64,000 bases of DNA, taken from assembly GCF_948472415.1 (NCBI RefSeq), contig NZ_OX419519.1:992001-1056000 (forward strand), read 5' to 3'. The notes beneath the pieces were generated by a model, which was not told where the DNA came from, made no database searches, and was given only the letters and a program-made list of their open reading frames with translations. The position numbers and the translations under genes are program-made. Below are positions 26,218 through 36,483 of this stretch, piece by piece. Within the stretch, counting starts at the first letter, position 1, and each line of letters starts with the position of its first letter. Origin of the DNA: Kitasatospora fiedleri. Its GTDB lineage: Bacteria; Actinomycetota; Actinomycetes; Streptomycetales; Streptomycetaceae.

Positions 26218-27647
26218 TCAGCCCCGGTAGGTCTCCAGCAGCCGGAGCCAGACCTCGCTGATGGTGGGGTAGGCGGGCACGGCGTGCCAGAGCCGGGCGA
26301 GCGGGACCTCCCCGGCGACGGCGACGGTCGCGGAGTGCAGGAGTTCGGCGACGCCGGGCCCGACGAAGGTGACGCCGACCAGCACCTCGCGGTCGAGGTC
26401 GACGACGGCCCGGGCCCGGCCCCGGTAGCCGTCGGCGTACAGGGCGGCGCCGGAGACGCTGCCGAGGTCGTAGTCGACGGCGCGCACCCGCAGCCCGGCG
26501 TCCCGGGCCTCCTGGAGGGTGCGGCCGACGGCGGCGACCTCGGGGTCGGCGAAGACCACCTGCGGGACGGCGGCGTGGTCGGCGGTGGCCACCGAGCGGC
26601 CCCAGGGGGCGAGGTCGAGGGGGCGGCCGGCGGCCCGGTCGGCGATCACGCCGCCGAAGACCCGGCCCTGGTACTTGCCCTGGTGGGTGAGGAGCGCGCG
26701 GTGGTTGACGTCGCCCGCGGCGTACAGCCAGCCGGCCGGGACGCCGGTGGCGCGGCCGGTGTCGTCGGTCTCGATCCAGCCGCCGGGTTCGAGCCCGACG
26801 GTGTCGAGGCCGAGGTCGGCGGTGGCGGGGCGGCGGCCGGTGGCGAACAGGACCTCGTCGGCGGGCAGCCGGGTGCCGTCGGACAGGTCGAGGGCGAGCG
26901 CGCCGGCCCGGCGGACTCGCGGTGCACGGCGGTGACCGAGACGCCGAGCCGGACGTCCACCCGGCGGCCCGCAGGCCGTCGGAGACCAGCTGCCCGGCGA
27001 AGTCCTCGGTGCGCTCCAGCAGGCCGCCGCCGCGCACCAGCAGGGTCACCTCGCTGCCCAGCGCCCGCCAGGCGGTGGCCATCTCGACCGCGACGACGCC
27101 GCCGCCGACCACCGCGAGCCGCCCGGGCACCTCCTGCGCGGAGGTGGCCTCCCGGCTGGTCCACACCCGGGCCCCGGCCAGCCCCGGCAGGTCGGGCAGG
27201 GCGGCCCGGGTGCCGGTGCACACGGCGACGGCGTGCCGGGCGGTCAGGGTGCGCCGCCCGCCGCCGGGCGTGTCCACGGTGACCCGCCGTTCGCCGTCCA
27301 GCCGCCCGTGCCCGCGGACCAGGTCGATCCCGGCCGAGGCCAGCCACTCCACCTGCCCTCGTCGTGCCAGTGCGAGGCGAACCCGTCCCGGCGCGCCAGC
27401 ACCGCCGCCGCGTCCAGCCGCCCCGCGGCGGCCTCCCGGCTGCCCGCCACCCGCCGGGCGTCGGCGAGCGCAGCGCCTTGCTCGGCATGCACGCCCAGTA
27501 CGAGCACTCGCCGCCCACCAGTTCGCTCTCCACCAGGGCCACGCTCAGCCCCCCGGCGCGCGCCCGGTCCGCCAGGTTCTCCCCGGTCGGTCCGCCCCCG
27601 ATCACCACCAGGTCGTAGTCGTCACGCCCGCCGCCCTCGGCACCCAT
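26218..27647 (-). pseudogene. Pyridine nucleotide-disulfide oxidoreductase (Lpd/GorA/MerA-like), several frame shifts
   Basis: From the ATG at 27647: DYDLVVIGGGPTGENLADRA (FAD) and GGECSYWACMPSKALRSP, whose C-x4-C is the redox-active disulfide. Order is kept across frames: ADARRVAGSREAAAGRLDAA, then AGIDLVRGHGRLDGERRVTV, LAVVGGGVVAVEMATAWRAL (NAD(P)), and finally PQVVFADPEVAAVGRTLQEA, VGVTFVGPGVAELLHSATVA and YPTISEVWLRLLETYRG. At least four single-base shifts (near 27490, 27360, 26960-26920 and 26880) break it. The usual C-terminal HP..SE motif reads YPTISE. A thiol or quinone reductase role is likely but not specific. Confidence 0.78.
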
Positions 27648-27811
27648 CCGCGTCCACCCGCCCTTTCCGACTCGCCCGCCGCCCGGTGACGGCACGTCAG
27701 CCCCATCGTGCACCACACCCGGCCGTCCGCCGTCCCGGCTCACGGCTCCGACGCCCGGATCGGCCCCGGGGCGGCTGCCACCGGGGCCGACGTGCACGAT
27801 CGGGCCGTCGG

Positions 27812-28653
27812 CTATTTCCCGCCCGGTCCGTTCGCCGAGGCCGCGAGGTCGTTGAGCGCGGCGTTCACCACCTGCCAGCAGATGCCGAGGGTGTCCCGGT
27901 CCGGGCGGTGCGCTTCGCGGGACTCCTGGTCCGGGTGGACGAAGTTCCGGTAGTGGCGCAGCACATGGCTGAACTTCTGGGCGTCGCCGTCGATCCACCC
28001 TGCTTTGTGGCAGAGGTCGATCAGGGTCTCGAACCTCACGTTCCGCGGTGCCGTGTTGCCCAGCAGTGTCCGGTCCCGTTCCACCACGGTCTGGAGCAGG
28101 ACGCCCTCCATCAGGCTGCCCAGCATGACGATGGCCGCCACGTGCGCGCCGTGGGCGTAGCAGGTGCGCGCCTCGTCCAGGCGCCGTTGCAGCAGCAGGA
28201 CCATCGCGGGGTCGTGGACGATGTCGGTCATCGCCGCTTTGAGTTCGGTCGCCCCGTACTCGGAGGGATGGGCCAGTGCCGGATCGCACACCAGCAGCCG
28301 GGGGCCGCTGCCGCGCGACTCCAGTCGGAGTCCTTCGTGCACCAGGAAGGAGTTGATCGCGGCGATCACCTCTGTCAGGAGTTCGGGTTCGTCGAGGTAT
28401 TCGCGGGCGTCGGCCAGGCGGAGCAGCACCTTCTCGATCTCGTCCGGCGGTCGCGTCGTTCCATCAGCAGTTCGAGGGCCCACTCCCGCCGGTACTGACC
28501 GTCGTACGCGGGGACGTCCTGCCAGCCGGCCCGGCGCAGGAAGCCCTCGATCTCGTAGCCCTTCCGGTAGTAGAGGTCGTCGTCGCCGGTGACCACCCTG
28601 GCGAGTTCGGCCACGGTGTTCTCGTCGAGCGGCAGGGTGCGGTCGGTAGTCAT
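27812..28653 (-). pseudogene. Abi_C/HEPN-like protein, candidate abortive-infection component, one frame shift
   Basis: The ATG at 28653 gives MTTDRTLPLDENTVAELARV and YYRKGYEIEGFLRRAGWQ. Near 28445 the frame shifts and continues EIEKVLLRLADAREYLDEPE, EVIAAINSFLVHEGLRLE, RLDEARTCYAHGAHVAAIVM, LGSLMEGVLLQTVVERDRT, FETLIDLCHKAGWID and SHVLRHYRNFVHPDQESREA. The C-terminal ~130 residues match the pattern of the abortive-infection C-terminal (Abi_C) helical domain. RHYRNFVH fits the RX4-6H motif of HEPN ribonucleases. It directly follows a helicase-nuclease gene on the same strand, which supports a defence role. The family assignment is from memory, not a search. Confidence 0.66.
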
Positions 28654-28665
28654 CGGGTTCCTTCG

Positions 28666-31600
28666 TCAGGAGTGCGGTCGGAGTGGCCGGGGCGGTCGGA
28701 GTCGAGGTCGGCCGGGCGGCCGGCCGGCTCCTCCCCTGGTCGTCGGCCTGGTCGTCGGCCTGGTCGTCGGTCTCGGGCAGGATCAGCGGCTGCCAGGGTG
28801 GCGGCTGTTCTCCGGCGGGTGCCTCACCGTGGCGGGGCCGGTAGGTCGCGGGGGTGATGCCCAGCCGGTCGAGTTCCTGCCAGAGGCCGAGCAGCGCCTG
28901 GTCGGGGTCGAACGGAATTCGCTCTCCGGGACCCGCCAGAAACGCCAGCCGACGCGCTGCAGTTCGCGGTCGCGTTGCTGGTCGTGCCGGAGCTGTTCCA
29001 GCGTGGAGTGGTAGTGGTCACCGTCGCACTCGACGCCGAGCCTGCCGCGGGCGCCGATCACCACCAGGTCGATCCGCTTGTTCCCCGCGGGGTACTGCGG
29101 GACGACGTGGTAGCCGCGTTCCTTGATCCGCAGGTAGACCTGTTGCTCGAACAGCGAGTCGAAGGGCTTGCGCGGCACGTCGGGGAGCACGGTGCCGAGG
29201 TCGTCGGCCTCCGCCAGCGCGGCCGGCGGGTTCTGCATGTAGCCGAGCAGGCTCAGCCGCAGGTCTCCCGGCTTCATCCGGTCCGGGGGAACGGAGTAGA
29301 ACAGGATCATCTGGTCCTGGGCCCGGCTGGCGGCCACGTTGTACGCCTGCTGCTCGCTGCGCAGTCCTCCGGCGATCTTGCGGACCTTGTCGACCACCAT
29401 CGACAGCAGGATGACGTGGCGCTCGTCGCCCTGGAACATCGCGGGGGTACCGACCCGGATGCGGTGCTTCTCCCGGACCGGTGCGGGGATCCGCTGCTCG
29501 ATCAGCTGCTCCAGCAGTTTCACCTGGCCGCCGTAACCGCCCTGGAGCACGATCACCCCCATGGTCCGGCCCTCGTAGGCGGGATCGGTGGTGAGCGCGG
29601 TCAGCCGGTCGACGATCGCCTCGGCCTCCGGGGGTTGCGGATGCGGTGGTCCCGGCCTTCGGCGACCCCGTCGGCCACATAGTGGGTCAGCAGCGGGTCG
29701 AGCCGTTCACCGCCGTACTGCCGCAGCGGGATCAGCCCGGGCGGGTTGTAGAACATCGCCGAGGACCAGCCGATGATCTCCGGCATGCAGCGGAAGTGCT
29801 CCTGGAGCCGGATCGTCGAGGGGAAGAAGGTGGACAGCAGCTGATAGAGGTTGGACTGTGGTGTGTAGAGCTGCCGCAGGTGCCGCGGGACGTCCGGGAG
29901 GTGCGCGGTGAGCCGGTCCTGGATCTGCTGGATGCGGCCGAAGCCGGCCACCGCCGGGGTGCACTGCTTGTCGTCGCCGACCACAATGATCCGCGGGGCA
30001 AGCCACAGCAGGAACAGCGCGTCCATGCCCGCTTGGCTGGCCTCGTCCACGATCACCACGTCGAAGGCGTCCTGGCGCGGTTCGATCATCTCGGCGACCC
30101 GGGAGATCGGCATCACCCAGGCGGGTACGGCTCCCTGCGCGACCTGCATGGCGCTGCGGGCGGCCGCCCCGAACTGAGCGGCGATCTTGCCCTTGCCCTT
30201 GCCGTACGACGCCATGTGGCTGCGGTACGCCTGCAGGGCGGAGCGCTGTTCCGGGGTCATCCGCTGCAGGCAGTGCAGTCTGCCCTTGGCGGCAGCCAGG
30301 TCCCCGGTCAGTTCCTCGAGCTTGGCCTCGCACTCGGTGAGTTCCGCGTCGAGCCGTTGCTCCCGTCCGGGGGCCCGCTCCTCGTGCACGAAGCGGCAGG
30401 CTCCCGCCCATGCCCACGCGTCGGCGAGGCGCGCCGTCCGGTCGTCCCACGCGGGGTCGTGGCACTCGCGCGACCATCCGGTTGGCCAGCGCGGGGGACG
30501 CCGCGCGCAGGGCGTCTAGCAGTTCCGCGCAGCGCCGTGCCTGCCGCTGCCTGGTGTGGGCCGTCGTGTAGGCGTCGAGTTCCTTGCTGTAGCGGTCGAG
30601 GTCCCGGTCGGCGAGGGCCTGGGCCATGGCCAGCGACTCGGGGGTCGGGGGTGGCTCTCGCTCCCGCCCCGCAGGGAGCGCTCCCAGACGGTGAGCCGGG
30701 CGGCGGCGTCCTCGGCGCGCTGGCGGCCGGCCAGGGCGGACACCGCGGAGGTGAAGTGGTCCCACTGCCGAGGGGTCGTCAGGTCGAGGTAGACGCCGCG
30801 TCCGACCAGTAGGTCGTCCACCCGTTCCCGGAGGCCACCGAAGGCCGCTACCGACTCCAGGTGCCGGTAGCGCTCCCGCAGGGTTGCCAGGCGTACTTCC
30901 AGCGGCCCGTCTTCCAGCGGAGCGTCGACCTGCGCCCAGCGCACGGCGATGGTGGCCAGGGTGCGATGGGCCTGCAGGTGGGCGTGCACGGCGTCGAGAT
31001 CGGCGGCGTCGGCGGGCGGGCGCCCGTCGACCCGACAGGTGTCGAGCAGTTCCCGGACCTGGCGCTGGGCCTTCGGGACGATCAGACCGCGTAGACCGCG
31101 CCGGCCGGCCAGGTGCGCGCGCAGTTCGGGGACGGCCGCACCGATCAGGCTGGCCTGCTCGGCGGTGAGGGTCTCCGGCAGGACGACAGTCCGGACACCT
31201 GCCCGGGCGAGTCCGTCGGCGACGGCGGCGAGCGCCGTCCCGGCCTCCGCGACCCGGTCCCACAGGTCGCTTCGGCGGCGGGCCAGCCGGTCGGCGAGGG
31301 CACGCCGGGACCATTCGGCGCCGCCCCAGCGCGCGGCCTCCCATGGCGCGCCGATCCGGTGCAGCAGGGCCCGGCCGGAGGCGAGCAGTTCGACCAGGTG
31401 GTCGGTGGTCGGGGTGTCGAGCGCGGTGAGCCGGTTGCGCAGGTCGGCGGCCTCGTCCGGGAGGCCGGTGTCCGGTGACTCGTCCGCCACGGCGGTGGCC
31501 ACCTGTCCGGGGGTCGGCAGGGTCGCCGGGGAGGGCGGCAGCGGTCCGGCGGCCAGGTCCGCGGTGCCTTCCCGGAGGAGGACCAGCAGTTCCTCCGCTT

Positions 31601-33280
31601 CGAGCGCGGTGAGCGGCGGTGCGGACGGCGCGTGGTCGGAGAGGCTGCCGATCCACGACAGGGCGGGAGCGGCGTCCTGGACCTGCCGGACGATCGCGGC
31701 GAGGGTGCCGGAGTATCCGGGCGCGCTCCGGGCGTAGACGGTCCGCGGCGAGTTCGCCCGCGCCGTCCTGCGGGCACCGCGAGCTCTTCGCAGTACGCAC
31801 CTGGTCGCGGACGGCCGGCGGCGCTTGCGCGCAGCACGGTCAGGGCGTGGTCGCGGGGCTGGTGCGAGTACCCGCTGGCCCTGCGCGAGCAGCGCGCTGA
31901 GCAGGTTGGCGATGGTGTGGGTCTTGCCGGTTCCGGGCGGGCCCTGGACCACCACGCCGGTGTCGCGCTGGAGGCGGTCGAGCACGGCCCGCTGCTGGGC
32001 GTTGGTCTTGCCGGGAAGAGCGGTTCCTCGTCGAACAGGCCGCGGGCGGAGTCGGCGCTCCACTCAGCCGGGCCTGCGGGCCGATGGTCATGACCAATTG
32101 GGCCAGGCCGAGCGGTGCCTGGCGTTCGCCACCACGGTCTGGGCGATCCGTTCGTAGCAGCAGCGCAGCACCGCGTTGCGGTTCATCGGGCGCAGCATCA
32201 GCGCGGGCGCGAAGGTCAGGCGGAAGGCCACTTCCGGTGGCGGCGGGCGGGCGCCAGCCGCGTGGAAGGACACCGGGCGGGGCAGCACCAGTTTGCCACC
32301 TGGTCAGGCACTCGAGCGCTTCCTCGCTCAGCGGGTGCACCGGGTCGGCCGACAGTTCCTCGGCCAGGGCCGTGGAGCGTTCGGGCACCAGGCCGTCGTC
32401 GCTGTCGAGGAAGTCCTGGTCCTCCAGGCGCATCTCGCCGTCGCCGGACAGCTGCAGCGGTGATCCGTGCGGTGCGCCGGTCCACCTCGGTGACCGCCGG
32501 GGGTGAAGACGTGCCGGTGCAGTACCGCCCACGCGGGTCGCTCCACGTCAACAGGCCGGTTCCCAGGACCAGTTCGACCTGGTCGTCCTGCTGCACCAGG
32601 CGCTGGTGCCAACGATAGATGGTCTCGTACAGCTCCGCAGCGGCCGGTCCGCGCGTTCGCGTTCGGCCCACCGCCGCCAGCGGGTCAGCCAGTTTCCGTA
32701 CGAGCGCAGCACTCGTCCGCGACGCGCCGCTCGAGCGTCGCCCCGGTGTCTTGCCACTGCCCGCGGTCCGCGGCCGGCTGGCGCTCCGGGCCCTGCTCGG
32801 CGAGCGGCGGGTCCGTGTCCGGGTTCTCCACGTCCCTGGAGTCCAGCCAGCCGAGCAGTTGGCGGGATCTCGGCGGGGCGCTCTGCGGGACGTGGTCGAG
32901 GACGAGCAGCGGTCGGTCGGGTTGCCCATTGGGCGGCGTCACCGCCGCGGCAGGTCGCACAGCCACAGCTGTCCCCAGGAACGGGTGTCCCTCGAACGCT
33001 GCGTCCGCTCTGCACCACTTCGCGCAGGAATCGCGAGCAGCGCGGCCGTGCGGCCGATGACTTCCGGGTTCCGTGCATGCAGGTGTGGAACGTCCACCAT
33101 TCTCCCTCTGGGCGGCGTCACCGCCGCCGGCAGGTCGCACAGCCACAGCTGTCCCCAGGAACGGGTGTCCCTCGAACGCTGCGTCCCGCTCTGCACCACT
33201 TCGCGCAGGAATCCGAGCAGCGCGGCCGTGCGGCCGATGACTTCCGGGTTCCGTGCATGCAGGTGTGGAACGTCCACCAT
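28666..33280 (-). pseudogene. Large SF1 (UPF1-like) helicase with C-terminal PD-(D/E)XK/MTES_1575-type nuclease, many frame shifts
   Basis: Reading across frames from the ATG at 33280: an N-terminal region of ~400 residues (MVDVPHLHARNPEVIGRTAA, LLVLDHVPQSAPPRSRQLLG, AELYETIYRWHQRLVQQDD). Then Walker [21 protein letters not shown] near 31,935, a ~550-residue helical insertion, Walker B FDVVIVDEASQAG near 30,045, helicase motifs VGDDKQCTPA, IRLQEHFRCMPEII, VGTPAMFQGDERHVILLSMV and AYNVAASRAQDQMILF. The nuclease follows: PFDSLFEQQVYLRIKERGYH, NKRIDLVVIGARGRLGVECD, GDHYH (E...D...ExD). The tail has a DDQA repeat. About ten 1-nt shifts interrupt it while domain order and codon bias persist. Full length would be ~1,530 residues including the N-terminal duplication. 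DNA or RNA translocation with cleavage, probably anti-phage. Confidence 0.75.
28735..28770 (-). repeat. Three 12-bp tandem units in the helicase tail
   Basis: CCTGGTCGTCGG is repeated three times exactly; on the coding strand it encodes DDQA repeats near the C-terminus. Confidence 0.8.
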
Positions 33281-33286
33281 TCTCCC
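32931..33286. repeat. ~180-bp tandem duplication of the helicase N-terminus
   Basis: 32931-33106 and 33110-33286 are the same sequence apart from three 1-nt indels, one each near 32948/33127, 33004/33184 and 33030/33210. The start-to-start distance is 179 bp. The right-hand copy is itself 180 bp in register and keeps an open frame, so the intended duplication would be 60 codons in frame. Each copy carries an ATG (33280 and 33100) with the same downstream peptide MVDVPHLHARNPEVIG. The join to the rest of the gene (AVTPPNGQPDRPLLVL) occurs only after the left copy. Confidence 0.9.
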
Positions 33287-33449
33287 CTCGGTCGGTGACG
33301 AACGTTCCAGGATGGCGAGCGGCCCGGCCGGAAGCAGCTCTCGGGAAAGTGGCTCGATCCACCCTGTGCAATGGCTTGGACACGTTGCGTTTCCACCTGT
33401 TGCGCCATTTCCCGCCCGGACTGGGGCCGGGCAGCTCGGGAGACCACGG

Positions 33450-34016
33450 GTGCCGGAGTTCGAGGAGTTCGTCGCTTTCCGGGAGCGGCACCTGTTGCGG
33501 CCGGCGTTCCGCCGACCGGCGGGGATGCGCACCTGGGGAGGACCTGGTGCAGGAGGCGCTGGGGCAGGTCTTCCTGAAGTGGCACCGGATCGCCGGCTGG
33601 AGAACCCGAGCGGGTAGGCGCAGACCGTGCTGGTCAACACCTTCCCGTCGTACCGGCAGCGGCGAGCGGGTCACGGGTGCTGCCGGACAGCGGCGTGGAC
33701 GACCCGGACCCGACGCTGCGGTTGACGCTGCTGCGGGCGCTGGCGGAGCTATCGCCGGCGGGCCGGGCGGTGCTGGTGCTGCGGTTCCGGGAGGACCGCG
33801 GCGTCGAGGAGACCTCCGGGGTGCTGCGGATCGGCGACAGTGCGGTGCGCACCCGGACCAGGCGGGCGTTGGTGCGGCTGCGGGCGGCGCTCGGCGACGA
33901 CCTGGACGCCCCGATGGGGCGCCCGGCTCCGGTTCCCGCTTCCCGCCCTCCGCTTCCCGCTCCTCGCTCCCCGCTCCCGCTCCCCTCCCCGCTCCGGCGA
34001 CGATTCCCAGAAGGCG
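33450..34016 (+). pseudogene. SigE-family ECF RNA polymerase sigma factor, frame-disrupted
   Basis: The GTG at 33450 (GGGAGACCACG upstream) gives PEFEEFVAFRERHLLRPAF, the start of region 2. After shifts near 33515 and 33620, GEDLVQEALGQVFLKWHRI and QTVLVNTFLS can be followed. Region 4 is intact: LLRALAELSPAGRAVLVLRF and REDRGVEETSGVLRIGDSAV. The C-terminal coding is lost in a low-complexity CCCGCTCC stretch (33928-34000), so the true stop is unknown. It initiates transcription of stress or envelope genes. The next gene is probably its partner. Divergent from the helicase with 170 bp between. Confidence 0.72.
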
Positions 34017-34820
34017 GTGCGCACCGTGCCACTGACGACGAACTGACCGTGGCCCTCTCCCAGGTGCTGGGCGACGCGGCCGAGTTGACGCCGAACGGTA
34101 CACAGGCAGCTGAGCAGCGACGCGAGCGGTCGTCGCGGGAGTCCTGGCGTGCCCGCAACTGTCGGAGCAGCGGTTCAACCAGCTGCCGGTACTACTCCCG
34201 GGCGGGACGATCCGGCCGGTGGGCGGCTCATGGCCGGGAAACCGCGACCCGCACCGGCTGGGGACAGTGCTGACCTTCGGCGACGGGTCCGGTGCGAGCC
34301 TGATCGAGGTCACTGTGCAGTACACCGCCGACCGGATCGACCAGTTGGGCTACCTGGACGCGTTCCAGACGCCGATGGACTCCTGCGCGCGGACGGTTCT
34401 CCCGGACGGCTCGCTGCTGGTGATCGACCAGCTCCGCAGCCGGATCACCGACGGCGGCCTGGAGTGGCGGGCGTTCTGGGCCGCGCCGGGCGGCCGCCAG
34501 GTGCACGTGACCGAGTCCAGCGGCGAGCCGAGCCAGGTGAGGCGGCCCACGCCGCCGCTGACGGACGCCCAGCTCATCGCGATGGTCACCGCCCGCGCAG
34601 TGGGGCGAGGCGTTCGCCGCGCTGACGCCGGTGACCGGCGCCCCGGACGGCGCCGCCGCCGAACTGGCCGCCGACCTTCGCCGAGACCGCGAACGCCCTA
34701 CTGGACCGGCTGGCCGGGCTGCCCCCGGCCGGGACCGCGTACGACACCGCACCCGGCGACCCGGCGCTGGGCCCGGACACGGTGAAGGCGGTCGCGCTCT
34801 TGCCCGGCTGGCGGTCCTGA
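34017..34820 (+). pseudogene. Sigma-factor-associated protein of unknown function, frame-disrupted
   Basis: Starts near the GTG at 34017 (AGAAGGCG upstream) with DDELTVALSQVLGDAAELTP. It continues in other frames as RFNQLPVLLPGGTIRP, then uninterrupted from GGSWPGNRDPHRLGTVLTFG through LIEVTVQYTADRIDQLGYLD, DSCARTVLPDGSLLVIDQLR and ITDGGLEWRAFWAAPGGRQV to [11 protein letters not shown]. It ends after another shift with [13 protein letters not shown] and [12 protein letters not shown]. No TM segment is obvious in what can be read. A small-domain partner directly after a SigE-type sigma gene is commonly an anti-sigma or effector protein. Confidence 0.55.
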
Positions 34821-34884
34821 TCCTGGCCGGGGGACACGCGTGGGCCGCCCCCGTCGGGTGGGCGGGGGCGGCCTCGGCGTGCCG

Positions 34885-35416
34885 TCAGCTCTGCTTGATC
34901 GCGAGACGTCGAACTCCAGCACCACTTGTCGCCGACCAGCACGGCGTTCCAGGTGATGCCGAACTCCTTGCGGCTGATGGTGACCGAGCCCTCCAGGCCG
35001 ACCCGGAGGTTGCCGTAGGGGTCGACGGCGTTGCCGGTGTACTCGAAGTCGATGCTGACCGGCTTGGTGGTGCTCTTGATGGTGAGGTCGCCGGTGACCC
35101 GGTACTCGCTGTCGGACTTCTGCTCGACCTGGGTGGTGCGGAAGGTGATGTCGGGGAAGTTCGGCGCGTCCAGGAAGTCGTTGGTGCGCAGGTGCTGGTC
35201 GCGCTGCTCGACGCCGGTGTCGATGCTCTGGGCCTTGATCACCACCTGGCCGGTGGACTTGGCCGGGTCGGCGCCGTCCAGGTGCGCGCCGCCCTCGAAC
35301 TGGTGGAAGGCGCCGCGCACCTTGGTGACCATGGCGTGGCGGGCGACGAACCCGATCCGGGTGTGGGTCGGGTCGAGGACGTAGTCCCCGGTGAGCTCGG
35401 GCAGGCTGACGGTCAT
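34885..35416 (-). CDS. YceI-family lipid-binding protein
   Basis: The ATG at 35416 gives [20 protein letters not shown]. YceI lipocalin-like barrel motifs follow: [60 protein letters not shown] and [20 protein letters not shown]. The last 15 residues are disturbed by two 1-nt shifts near 34925 and 34905. Corrected, the end reads [13 protein letters not shown] with TGA at 34885-34887. ~176 residues, cytosolic (no signal peptide). The family binds polyisoprenoids and is often stress-induced. Confidence 0.88.
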
Positions 35417-35579
35417 GGTCTGCGCTCTCTTCTCGCGGCGGTGCGTGGGCGGGGGCCGGCGGCTGCTCGCCCGGTCCCCCGCAAACGCTAGGCGTTCGGC
35501 CGCCGCCGACCCCCTGTGACACGCGGTCGGCGGGCCGGCGACGGACCGCTGAAAGGTCGCCGGCGGCTCGTCGGTGGGC

Positions 35580-36449
35580 TCAGCCGAAGCGGCCGTTGAC
35601 GTAGTCGGCGGTGCGCTGGTCGGCCGGGTCGGTGAAGAGGCGTTCGGTGGGGCCGGACTCGACGATCCGGCCGGGGGTGTCGTGGTGGCGAGGAAGAACG
35701 CGCAGGACTGGGAGACGCGTTGGGCCTGCTGCATGTTGTGGGTGACGATGACGATGGTGACCCGGTGGCGCAGTTCGGCGATGGTCTCCTCGATCCGGCG
35801 GGTGGAGGTCGGGTCGAGGGCGGAGCAGGGTTCGTCCATCAGCAGGATCTCCGGGGAGACCGCGAGCGAACGGGCGATGCACAGGCGCTGCTGCTGGCCG
35901 CCGGAGAGCGCGCCGCCGGGGGTGCCCAGGCGGCTGCTGACCTCGTCCCACAGTCCGGCCTGCCGCAGGCTGGACTCGACCAGGTGGTCGCGCTCCTCGC
36001 GGCCCGCCCTGATGCCGTTGAGCCCGCTGAGTTGTCGTACAGCGACATGGTGGGGAACGGGTTGGGGCGCTGGAAGACCATGCCGATCCGGCGGCGGACC
36101 TCGGCGGGGCGGCGGCCGGGGGCGTAGACGTCCTCCCGGCGAGCAGCACCTCGCCGGCCAGCGCGGCGCCGCGCACCATCTCGTGCATCCGGTTGAGGAT
36201 GCGCAGGTAGGTGGACTTGCCGCAGCCGGACGGGCCGATCAGCGCGGTGATCTCGCCGGCCCGCATCGCGAACGAGACCCGTTCGAGGACCTTGCGCTGC
36301 CCGAACCAGGCGGTGACCTCGCGGGTCTCCAGCCCGGACAGCGGGCGCCCCGGCGGCGCGGCGGCCACCGGCGGCAGCGGCACCGTGGGCGGATCGTCCT
36401 GGTCTCCGAACTTCTGTACGGGGAAGGGGGGTTGGGCGGTCTCGGTCAT
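35580..36449 (-). pseudogene. pstB: Phosphate-type ABC transporter ATP-binding protein PstB, about three frame shifts
   Basis: The ATG at 36449 opens [19 protein letters not shown]. Then [20 protein letters not shown], Walker [22 protein letters not shown]-loop region [17 protein letters not shown], signature [16 protein letters not shown], Walker [22 protein letters not shown]-loop [20 protein letters not shown], and the tail [30 protein letters not shown]. The frame breaks near 36130, 36030 and 35695. The order and PNPFPTMS motif are those of PstB. It is the last gene of the minus-strand Pst-like operon and follows the sortase-fold gene by 34 bp. Confidence 0.87.
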
Positions 36450-36483
36450 CGGGGGCGGTCCTTTCCCGGGAAGCCGGAGGGTG

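Noticed and set aside
33100..33280. Two separate small genes starting at the duplicated ATGs
   Set aside because: Both copies encode the same helicase N-terminus and the downstream gene continues from the second; a duplication or assembly artefact explains it.
28666..33280. Mobile element or prophage origin of the helicase/Abi region
   Set aside because: No integrase, transposase, tRNA or flanking direct repeat was seen, and base composition is like the neighbours.
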